Below, one piece after another: positions 56,766 to 64,000 of a stretch of 64,000 nt of DNA (the stretch's first letter is position 1; every line of letters starts with the position of its first letter). Both the position numbers and the translations under genes were made by a program. The notes below the pieces were generated by a model. It made no database searches and was not told the DNA's origin. It saw only the letters and a list, made by a program, of their open reading frames with translations. Source of the DNA: Acidimicrobiales bacterium (lineage in GTDB: Bacteria; Actinomycetota; Acidimicrobiia; Acidimicrobiales; SZUA-35); assembly GCA_020630065.1 (NCBI GenBank), contig JAHDCC010000003.1:101067-165066 (forward strand), in the 5' to 3' direction.

Positions 56766-58052
56766 ATGATACTTATTGATCGAGCGCTTGAACGACGAGC
56801 CGCCGATGATAATCCGGTACGGGTTGCCGTAACCGGCGCCGGGTTCATCAATCGGGGGATGACTAACCGCATCCTGAACCATACCGACGGTATGGATCTA
56901 GTCGTAATAGTGAACCGAACCCCGGAAAACGCCATCCGATGTTTTGCTGAAGCTGGCATTGACGATCCGATTGAGGTCACAACTGTCCAAGCGCTCACCA
57001 AGGCTATTGAAACAGGTCGGCCCGCCTATACAACCGACTTCACTGTCGCTACCCGGTGCGGATTGGTAGATTGCCTCATCGAGGGGACAGGAACCATATT
57101 TCATGCGGCTCCGATCGTTCTCGACGCGATAGCTAACGGCCAGCATGTAGTGATGCTCAACGCCGAGCTAGACGGTGTCATAGGTCCGATCCTTCACCAG
57201 AAAGCGCAATCGGCTGGTGTGATTTATACCGGATGTGATGGTGACCAGCCAGGTGTCCAGATGAACTTGCTTCGGTTTGTTAGCGGCATAGGTTTGCGGC
57301 CCTTAGTAGCTGGCAATATCAAAGGAATGCTCGACTACTATCGAACCCCGGAAACCCAGAAGAAATTCGCTGAACAGTGGGGCCAAACCCCCGAGATGGT
57401 CACCAGTTTCGCTGATGGAACCAAGATCGCCTTTGAACAAGCCGTGGTCGCTAATGCCACCGGGTTCACGGTAGCCAAACGCGGCATGATCGGTCCTGAT
57501 TTCGACGGGTTCATCGACGACGCTACCCAGTTCTACGATCTAGACATGCTCGAAGCCACCGGCGGTATCGTCGACTATGTGGTTGGCACGAAACCCAGCC
57601 CAGGCGTCTACGTCTACGCCGTACACGATGACCCGCAGCAACATATTTATCTGAAATACGGAAAGCTCGGTGACGGCCCGCTCTACTCGTTTTATGTGCC
57701 GTACCACCTCTGCCATTTCGAAGTTCCTAACGCAGCGGCTCGGGCCGTTCTCTTCGAGGACGCAACTATTGCACCGTCTCATGGTCCACATGTCGACGTC
57801 ATCGCGGTAGCGAAGTCAGACCTTTCAGCCGGACACACCCTCGATGGGCTCGGAGGGTTCGATACCTACGGTTTGTGCGAACGTAGCGATGTGGTTGCCG
57901 ACGACGATCTGTTGCCCATGGGGTTAGCACAGGGGTGTACTCTTCGTCGAGCGGTGTCGAAAGATCAGGCGATTACCTACGCCGACGTCAACGTTCCCAC
58001 TGGGAGACTCGTCGACCAACTCAGGTCGGAACAAGCCGCTATGTTCGCCTGA
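56766..58052 (+). CDS. NAD(P)-binding oxidoreductase with SAF domain (homoserine dehydrogenase-like, COG4091-type)
   Basis: VRVAVTGAGFINRGMTNRIL Rossmann start; C-terminal SAF-like region VIAVAKSDLSAGHTLDGLGGFDTYGLCERSD...LPMGLAQGCTLRRAVSKDQAITYADV. Confidence 0.82.
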   Translation: MILIDRALERRAADDNPVRVAVTGAGFINRGMTNRILNHTDGMDLVVIVNRTPENAIRCFAEAGIDDPIEVTTVQALTKAIETGRPAYTTDFTVATRCGLVDCLIEGTGTIFHAAPIVLDAIANGQHVVMLNAELDGVIGPILHQKAQSAGVIYTGCDGDQPGVQMNLLRFVSGIGLRPLVAGNIKGMLDYYRTPETQKKFAEQWGQTPEMVTSFADGTKIAFEQAVVANATGFTVAKRGMIGPDFDGFIDDATQFYDLDMLEATGGIVDYVVGTKPSPGVYVYAVHDDPQQHIYLKYGKLGDGPLYSFYVPYHLCHFEVPNAAARAVLFEDATIAPSHGPHVDVIAVAKSDLSAGHTLDGLGGFDTYGLCERSDVVADDDLLPMGLAQGCTLRRAVSKDQAITYADVNVPTGRLVDQLRSEQAAMFA

Positions 58053-59700
58053 CCGGCGAAGTCAACGCAACTCCGCTAGGTTGTTGAGCGGCCCGGCTCG
58101 CTTCAGCTTCGTAGTAGGCGTACTTCTTACGTTTGAACAGACCATCTCGTTTGAATCGTTGCCGGTTCATTACCGCTCCGAGCAGTTTCGAGCCGCTCCG
58201 TTCTAGGTCGCTTCGTACCTGAAGAAGGTCTGAGGTTTCGGTGCGTTGTGTGTCTACGACCACTAGAACACCATCGACGTGGCGGGCGGCTGAAACCGCG
58301 TCTGCGGTTGATAACACGGGGGGAGTGTCGACAATAATGTAGTCAACGTGGTTTGCTTTAAGTTCCTTAATCATCTGTTCGAACCGGTTTGAACTTAAAA
58401 GCTCCCCAGGGTTACCGGGAGGCTGTCCCGATCGGACAAGCCATAGATTCTCGACGTTCGGAACTTGATCAATGGCTAGTTCCGCAGTGTTGTTCAAATA
58501 CTCAGCCAAACCAGGACGAGGCGACTCGACTCCAAATAGTCTTTCCAGGGACGGGCGCCGCATGTCTCCACTTATGAGCACAACACGCGAACCGTTCTGG
58601 GCTAGCGACACAGACAAATTGGCTGACGTGAGGCTCTTTCCTTCTCCCGGAGCAGAGCTGGTCACGAGGATGGTGCTGATATCGGCGGAGGCGTTGAGAT
58701 ATTGCATTGAGCTCCGAAGTCGACGGAAAGCTTCTCGGGCTGCGCTGACTCGGTTCGATCCGCCGGTGAACGTCATCACGAGGCTTGAAGGGCCACTGCG
58801 TTGCCGGAAGCCGAGTAAAGGTACCGAACCCATAACCGATGTTCCCAAAGCCAAAGCAACGTCGCTTTCGTCCCGGGCGGTTGTGTCAAGACGTTCTAGA
58901 ACAAAGGCGGCAACAATCCCAGATACTGCACCGACAACTAGACCACCGAAGAGAATAAACGAGCGTGGAATTCCTAAAGGTGACGAAGGGGGCTCAGCCG
59001 TCGCTAGAACTGCGGCAGGCGGCGTCCGTTCAAGGGCAACTTGTTTCGATTCTGACTGCGCCTTTTCAGTCGACAGTTGCCGCTTGCGGGTTTGCACACT
59101 CGTTAACTCAGGTTTAAGGGCGGCCTGATCGATGTCGGAAGCGGTCGCGATTTGTTGACGGAGTGCTTCTTCGGACTCGGTGAGTTCTTGGATTTGGGTA
59201 GACGCCGAGTCTATGGCGTTTGTATAGATGGCGACAGCGGCCGCTAGTCGATGCTGATTGTAGATATCGACAAAGGCGTTCACTGTGTCGGAAGCGACCT
59301 TGGGATCGGTTGAGGTGTAGGAGGCAACTAAAACATCTGATTTGGGAACGAACTTAACCGACAGGCCGCTCAACAAACCAGCTGGCGTTTCGGGAGATTG
59401 GGTCACTTCTTTCACTCGAACAGCGATTTCGTTCGAGGCGAGAATCTCCTTTTCTTTCTCCAGGTTTGGTGTCACTAGCCGATTATCGACTGATCCGACC
59501 GGAGTTGGGTAGAGGGCAACTCTTGAAACCGCTTCGTAGTTTTCTACCCGAGAGCTGGAGAACATGAGTGCGGCTAGGACGCCAGCAACAGTTACGCCGA
59601 CGACAACCCATTTGCGTAGTCGAATAGCGCGTAAATAGTCTTCGAGTCGGGCGGTGTCTGAAACACCACCGTCTGGGTGATACATCAAAGGTTTACTCAT
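58039..59700 (-). CDS. Wzc/CpsD-type polysaccharide co-polymerase and tyrosine autokinase
   Basis: Wzz domain; TSSAPGEGKSLTSANLSVSLAQNGSRVVLISGDMRRPSLERLFG (Walker A/A'); DYIIVDTPPVLSTADAV (Walker B); C-terminal KRKKYAYYEAE. Confidence 0.94.
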   Translation of the reverse strand: MSKPLMYHPDGGVSDTARLEDYLRAIRLRKWVVVGVTVAGVLAALMFSSSRVENYEAVSRVALYPTPVGSVDNRLVTPNLEKEKEILASNEIAVRVKEVTQSPETPAGLLSGLSVKFVPKSDVLVASYTSTDPKVASDTVNAFVDIYNQHRLAAAVAIYTNAIDSASTQIQELTESEEALRQQIATASDIDQAALKPELTSVQTRKRQLSTEKAQSESKQVALERTPPAAVLATAEPPSSPLGIPRSFILFGGLVVGAVSGIVAAFVLERLDTTARDESDVALALGTSVMGSVPLLGFRQRSGPSSLVMTFTGGSNRVSAAREAFRRLRSSMQYLNASADISTILVTSSAPGEGKSLTSANLSVSLAQNGSRVVLISGDMRRPSLERLFGVESPRPGLAEYLNNTAELAIDQVPNVENLWLVRSGQPPGNPGELLSSNRFEQMIKELKANHVDYIIVDTPPVLSTADAVSAARHVDGVLVVVDTQRTETSDLLQVRSDLERSGSKLLGAVMNRQRFKRDGLFKRKKYAYYEAEASRAAQQPSGVALTSPVRRT

Positions 59701-60015
59701 TCCTATTGGAATCGCGGCGTTAGTAAATCTGAGCGAACGCTAGCACTCTGCCCAATCGATGTCTATCATTTCGACAGTTATTGTGCCGCTAGACGGGCTG
59801 TGGTGAGCGAAGTTGGATTTATTCGGAAAAGGCTAGGGGTCCGACATCTGATCTGAATAACAGGCTAACGTGTGCCGAACCTGTGGAGTTTCGTCGGACC
59901 TGGCGCAAACGTTCACACCGAATTGCTCACGAAAGGTATTTCAATACCATGGTTGCGCCTTTGCTTGTTACCGGTCGAAGATGGGGCATCGATATTCGAA
60001 CGCGTGGAATGCAAA

Positions 60016-60795
60016 ATGGATAAGCGGGTAGTTTCACTAATCTCGAAGGCGACCGAAACGCCTCCATTGTCAAATACACAAGCAACTCATCCGCCGGGAT
60101 CGGTCGACAACCGCCACGAATCAGCGCCTACGATCGATCTGCGGCCCCTAGATGACCAACTGATCATCACCGACGTATCGAGTTCGTCGCCGTCAGCGTA
60201 CGTTCGCTGGGGTAAACGCACACTCGATATATGTCTGTCGTCGATACTTCTGGTAGTTCTCTCTCCAGTGTTTGTTGTCATCGCATGTTTAGTTCGTATA
60301 CGTCTCGGGTCTGGAGGAATAATCTTCAGACAACGCCGAATAGGTTTAGACGGCCGCGAGTTCACGATGTTCAAGTTCCGCTCGATGCTTCCTGATCGTC
60401 GGGTTGCGGAGCGAAGCTTCGTAGGACCCGACCGGAGAACAACACACAAGAGTGAGAACGACCCCCGACACCGGCCATTTGGGCGATTTCTTCGAGCAGC
60501 TAGTCTCGATGAGCTACCACAATTGCTAAATGTTTTAGTCGGGGAGATGAGTTTGGTAGGTCCCCGCCCGGAAGTGAAAGAAATCGTCCTACAGCGTTAC
60601 CTATTGAATCACCCGCGGCACAAAGTAAGGCCGGGAATCACAGGCCCATTCCAAGTATCTGTTCTTCGCTTCGAAGGCCGTTTGGAACTTGGTTTTGAGA
60701 TGGACACTGACTACGCCAGCAATATACGACTATCTTCTGATTGTCGGTATCTTCTGCGAACACTCGCCGCCCCATTTACGAGGAGAGGTCGATGA
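60016..60795 (+). CDS. Polyprenyl-phosphate sugar-1-phosphate transferase (short form)
   Basis: KRTLDICLSSILLVVLSPVFVVIACLVRI...GGIIFRQRRIGLDGREFTMFKFRSML...ASLDELPQLLNVLVGEMSLVGPRPEVKEIV...RPGITGPFQVS. Start chosen at MDKRVVSL; the ORF extends upstream to 59872. Confidence 0.92.
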   Translation: MDKRVVSLISKATETPPLSNTQATHPPGSVDNRHESAPTIDLRPLDDQLIITDVSSSSPSAYVRWGKRTLDICLSSILLVVLSPVFVVIACLVRIRLGSGGIIFRQRRIGLDGREFTMFKFRSMLPDRRVAERSFVGPDRRTTHKSENDPRHRPFGRFLRAASLDELPQLLNVLVGEMSLVGPRPEVKEIVLQRYLLNHPRHKVRPGITGPFQVSVLRFEGRLELGFEMDTDYASNIRLSSDCRYLLRTLAAPFTRRGR

Positions 60796-61334
60796 ACGAC
60801 CCATTGAAAGTCCTATTTCTATGTACAGGCAACATTTGCCGAAGCCCGTCTGCTGAATTGCTGTCCCGCCAGTTGTTCGGTGATGATCGGGTCAAGTTCA
60901 GATCGGCCGGGTTTATCGCCGACGGTCAGCGCTGTCCACAGAAGCTGGTCGATGTGTTGGCTCAACGTGGAGTCGACGCCGCCCATCATCGCAGCTACCA
61001 GGTAGATGCAGCCAGTTTGGAGGAGGCAGACCTGGTACTGACGATGGAGGCCGCCCACGTCCAAAAAGCTACGGTAATTAGCCGCGAATGCTTCTCGAAG
61101 ATTATTCCCTTGCGCGAGGTCGCCGAGCTGATGCGTAGCGGAATATTTGGTGGACTGGATCATTTCCTTGATGATGTCAATCGAGGTCGTGACCCGTTTC
61201 GATACATGGAGACTCGATGGGATGTCGATGATCCGTATGGTCGGTCATCGTCGCACTACAGAACTGCAGTGGAAGAGATTTCGTCACTCGTGCAGATTGT
61301 TGGCGATTCCCTTATGGAGCTAAATAGGGTCTAG
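60792..61334 (+). CDS. Low-molecular-weight protein tyrosine phosphatase
   Basis: VLFLCTGNICRSPSAELLSRQLFG (CX5R-S), C-terminal WDVDDPYGRSSSHYR acid loop; 4-bp overlap with the preceding gene. Confidence 0.95.
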   Translation: MNDPLKVLFLCTGNICRSPSAELLSRQLFGDDRVKFRSAGFIADGQRCPQKLVDVLAQRGVDAAHHRSYQVDAASLEEADLVLTMEAAHVQKATVISRECFSKIIPLREVAELMRSGIFGGLDHFLDDVNRGRDPFRYMETRWDVDDPYGRSSSHYRTAVEEISSLVQIVGDSLMELNRV

Positions 61335-61340
61335 ATTCAT

Positions 61341-62549
61341 TTATGATCCAGTGCGCCAGGTCAGGATCGTGTTCAGATAGTAGTTTCCGAGCGTCGCAAC
61401 AATAATCGACGCCGCGAAAACTGTGAGACTGACCTGCGGCCATGTGACAAACAGCGGATCTTGGTTGGTGCCTCTTGAGAGGATCGAAATCACACCGGTC
61501 GAGACGACAATGCTGTGGGCGCTGACAAGGTGGAAACGCCCTAACCCTCCCAAAATGTCTCGTCCCTTATGGCGAAATGGGGAGAACGTAAATACGTTGT
61601 TACCCCAATAGTTTGACAGGACACTCGCCTCGATACCCAATGCGGTTACAAGGTGACTGAACGAAATAGGGGATTGGTCGGCAAAACTCGTATTCTCTAG
61701 CAGTCCGAATAGCTGGGTAGTTACCACTCGGACTACCAGGCCAACAACTCCGACCATAATGTAGGCGGAGAAGCGGGCAGAGATCACTCGGCCAATCGTC
61801 AGCTCGACAATCGTCAACAAGTAGGCAATGACAATTGATGAGGTTAGTTTTGTTGTTCCATGAAGCCTGCTCCGAAATTCGTAGCCGACTTCTACGACGT
61901 CTGGCCGTGGCCTACGAGCCAAAAATTCGAGAAGAATCTTAAATCCTCGAGGATTTATCCTTCTCTTGACGTCGGAAAAACGATCGCTGGAGACGGCGAA
62001 GAAGCCACTCATTGGATCGCTGGCGTTGACCTTAAGTAAACGACGAGCCAGTACCGATCCGCTCCAAGACACTAATCGTCGAGATGGTGAAAAATCTCCG
62101 TAGCTTCCATTTTCTACCTCTCGGGAACCAACGGTTATCGACGCCTCACCGTTCAAAATAGGATTCACAAGACCTGGAATGATCTGCTCGTCGTGTTGAA
62201 GGTCAGCGTCCATCACGACGTAAACCTGGCCCTCCGCCAACGTCATGCCATCAAAAACAGCGCTTGAAAGGCCTCGCTTGTCTATCCGATGGAGCAGACG
62301 AACATTGTGATGAGATTCAGCGATGCGCTCGGCCACTTTCCATGTCTCGTCCGGCGAATCATCATCGACAACGATTACTTCGAATTCATAGTCGGAAAGT
62401 ACTTTTTGAAGCCGTCCAACCAGAATCGGGACATTTTCGGCCTCATTGTAGGTTGGAACGATCACGGAAACGTCGAGTCGTTTCGCTTGTGTATTGTTCC
62501 TCGACGTTGCGTCCGGAGAATCTAGGTCCATGGTTGAATCAGTGGCCAC
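61341..62549 (-). CDS. Polyprenol-phosphate mannosyltransferase-like GT2 fused to GtrA-type membrane domain
   Basis: VSVIVPTYNEAENVPILVGRLQKVL...VVDDDSPDETW...DADLQHDEQIIPGLV...DPMSGFFAVSSDRF; C-terminal four-TM GtrA-like region. Confidence 0.93.
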   Translation of the reverse strand: MATDSTMDLDSPDATSRNNTQAKRLDVSVIVPTYNEAENVPILVGRLQKVLSDYEFEVIVVDDDSPDETWKVAERIAESHHNVRLLHRIDKRGLSSAVFDGMTLAEGQVYVVMDADLQHDEQIIPGLVNPILNGEASITVGSREVENGSYGDFSPSRRLVSWSGSVLARRLLKVNASDPMSGFFAVSSDRFSDVKRRINPRGFKILLEFLARRPRPDVVEVGYEFRSRLHGTTKLTSSIVIAYLLTIVELTIGRVISARFSAYIMVGVVGLVVRVVTTQLFGLLENTSFADQSPISFSHLVTALGIEASVLSNYWGNNVFTFSPFRHKGRDILGGLGRFHLVSAHSIVVSTGVISILSRGTNQDPLFVTWPQVSLTVFAASIIVATLGNYYLNTILTWRTGS

Positions 62550-62687
62550 AGTTATATTTCGGCATTGTGAGGGCTGCCATGAACGAAACTCTACCTGAAA
62601 CCATCAAAATCCAGTTGGCAACGATGAGTGTCGGTTATTGTTGGCCGATGGACCACAGATGTGGAATCTGAAACCGTTGGCTACCTC

Positions 62688-63386
62688 TTATGGTCTGGTA
62701 GCGGTAATGAGCTGTGAGAGACCACCAGTGAGCTGCCGTCGACTTACATCGCTCATTCCTGCGTCAACCAGCATTTGTTTCATGACTTCTGGATCGGGCA
62801 GGTACGAAACCGATTTCGGTAGATAGGCGTAGGCGTCCTTGTCTGAAAGCAGTCCACCAATTTTCGGCACAACTTTATTGAAGTAGAACTGGTGACCGGT
62901 TTCAAGCAGTTTGTTATCGGGCTTTGACACGTCGAGTAACGCAACACGTCCGCCCGGTTTGACCACCCGATAAAGTTCATCGAAGAATGCAGGCAACTCA
63001 ACCAGGTTGCGTAACGCAAACCCACAGACGGCTGCATCGGCCGACGCTGCGTTGATAGGCATACACGTCAAGTCGCCTTGGACTAGTGGAGAGGTTGTAC
63101 GAGCGGCATCTAGCATGCCGAAGGAGAGGTCTACGCCGATGGGGTTGTGACCGGCTTCGCTTAGCTCGACACAGAAATCTCCGGTACCACAGGCCAGATC
63201 CAGGACAACTGATCCTGTTTCGAGATTGAGTGTCTTGATGGTTTTACGTCGCCAACCAACATCCATCCGAAATGTCATCAAGCGATTTACTAGATCGTAG
63301 CGCGGCGCGATGGTGTCGAACATCGACCGGACCGCTGTCCGTTTTTCGTCACCTTCTGGCAGGGGTTTATTTGTCATCGCTGGCAT
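62688..63386 (-). CDS. menG: Demethylmenaquinone methyltransferase (MenG/UbiE family)
   Basis: MFDTIAPRYDLVNRLMTFRMDVGWRRKTIKTL, VVLDLACGTGDFCVELSEAGHNPIGVDLSFGML, YRVVKPGGRVALLDVSKP. Confidence 0.95.
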   Translation of the reverse strand: MPAMTNKPLPEGDEKRTAVRSMFDTIAPRYDLVNRLMTFRMDVGWRRKTIKTLNLETGSVVLDLACGTGDFCVELSEAGHNPIGVDLSFGMLDAARTTSPLVQGDLTCMPINAASADAAVCGFALRNLVELPAFFDELYRVVKPGGRVALLDVSKPDNKLLETGHQFYFNKVVPKIGGLLSDKDAYAYLPKSVSYLPDPEVMKQMLVDAGMSDVSRRQLTGGLSQLITATRP

Positions 63387-63438
63387 GTCACTAACCTTAG
63401 GTGGCTATATCGAATAGCGTCGGATCGTGCCTCGTCCA

Positions 63439-63831
63439 CTATTCGAACCAGATACGTCGATGTTCTAGCGTTTGGCGGTGAAGAACTGCCAGCACCAGTG
63501 CGACAGAGAACACCATCGAATTTATTAGCCGCAGGCTCGACACGATTTCAATATTGGAAACCCCAACAGTGAGAATAAGTGACAGAACCTGAAGAGCAAC
63601 TTCGGAGACGGCGGCCACCGAGAGAGCAAGGTGGCCGATCTTTTTGTTATTGGCGGTTCCATATGCGCCAGCGACAAAGGCAACTGGGAAAAGAAGCCGA
63701 ACACCAGCCGGTATACCTAGTTCACCAAAACCGGACGACAGTCCGATAATGGCGGAAAAGGCTGCGATATATCCCAGAATCACTGCTCCGGTAGTCACCT
63801 GCGGATGTGAACGGTCGATCCATTTGGCCAT
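63439..63831 (-). CDS. Small multi-TM membrane protein, unknown function
   Basis: Four predicted hydrophobic segments in a 130-aa ORF; no family recognised. Confidence 0.65.
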   Translation of the reverse strand: MAKWIDRSHPQVTTGAVILGYIAAFSAIIGLSSGFGELGIPAGVRLLFPVAFVAGAYGTANNKKIGHLALSVAAVSEVALQVLSLILTVGVSNIEIVSSLRLINSMVFSVALVLAVLHRQTLEHRRIWFE

Positions 63832-63910
63832 AGCAAACTAGTATTGCAAAAACTATCCGCTTTGGGACGGTACCTTTCAGGAAAGGTACAACTAATCGAC
63901 TGCTCTATGC

Positions 63911-63937
63911 CCGGGCCATCCGACTTAGGATGCCCGG
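63911..63937. terminator. Hairpin at right edge, possible terminator of a gene entering from the right
   Basis: CCGGGC(C)ATCC-GACTTA-GGATGCCCGG stem with one bulge; no strong T-tract. Confidence 0.4.
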
Positions 63938-63973
63938 ACTTGGCAATTGGCTACCCAGCTTTGGGCGAATCGT

Positions 63974-64000
63974 TTACTCGGTTAAGGCGTCGACTGCTTC
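63974..64000 (-). CDS. Possible 3' end of a minus-strand CDS continuing beyond the window (...EAVDALTE*)
   Basis: Frame open from 64000 to a TAA at 63974-63976 with plausible C-terminal residues. Only 8 codons are visible. Confidence 0.3.
   Translation of the reverse strand, partial: EAVDALTE

Noticed and set aside
56495-57001. 168-aa minus-strand ORF overlapping the SAF-domain gene start
   Set aside because: Largely antisense to a confident CDS; Ser/Arg-rich composition typical of an antisense frame.

Overview
The window is a gene-dense actinobacterial chromosome segment, probably Acidimicrobiia-like judging from gene content and order. That placement is inference; no search was run. No CRISPR array, rRNA, tRNA, transposase or phage gene was recognised. 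Main blocks: (1) 1-9 kb: dinB 3' end, LppM-like lipoprotein, DUF3040 protein, TgpA-like transglutaminase/DUF58/MoxR triad, HNH endonuclease, lipoate-ligase-like protein. (2) 9.2-29.2 kb: a dcw (division and cell wall) cluster, mraZ-rsmH-ftsL-ftsI-murE-mraY-murD-ftsW-murG-murC-murB-ftsQ-ftsZ-pgeF-yggS-sepF-yggT-divIVA, with no murF. (3) 29.2-42.3 kb: ileS, DksA/TraR-like, lspA, rluD-type, nitroreductase/Rrf2 pair, phosphodiesterase, Bpa/PafE-like proteasome activator, dnaE. (4) 42.4-62.5 kb: an exopolysaccharide/capsule locus with two phosphoglycosyl transferases, two Wzc/CpsD-like proteins (one lacking the P-loop Lys), a Wzy/ligase-like protein, a GH9 hydrolase, several glycosyltransferases and an LMW-PTP. 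(5) 62.7-64 kb: menG/ubiE and a small membrane protein. The most interesting signals are a 24-bp long-range helix enclosing two hairpins in the mraZ-rsmH gap (a candidate mraW-type structured RNA), a mraZ promoter with 10-bp-phased GTGGGG boxes plus a three-hairpin leader, a charge-polarised divisome (long basic N-terminal tails on FtsL, FtsW and FtsQ; long acidic regions in SepF and DivIVA), and the apparent pseudo-kinase in the EPS locus.
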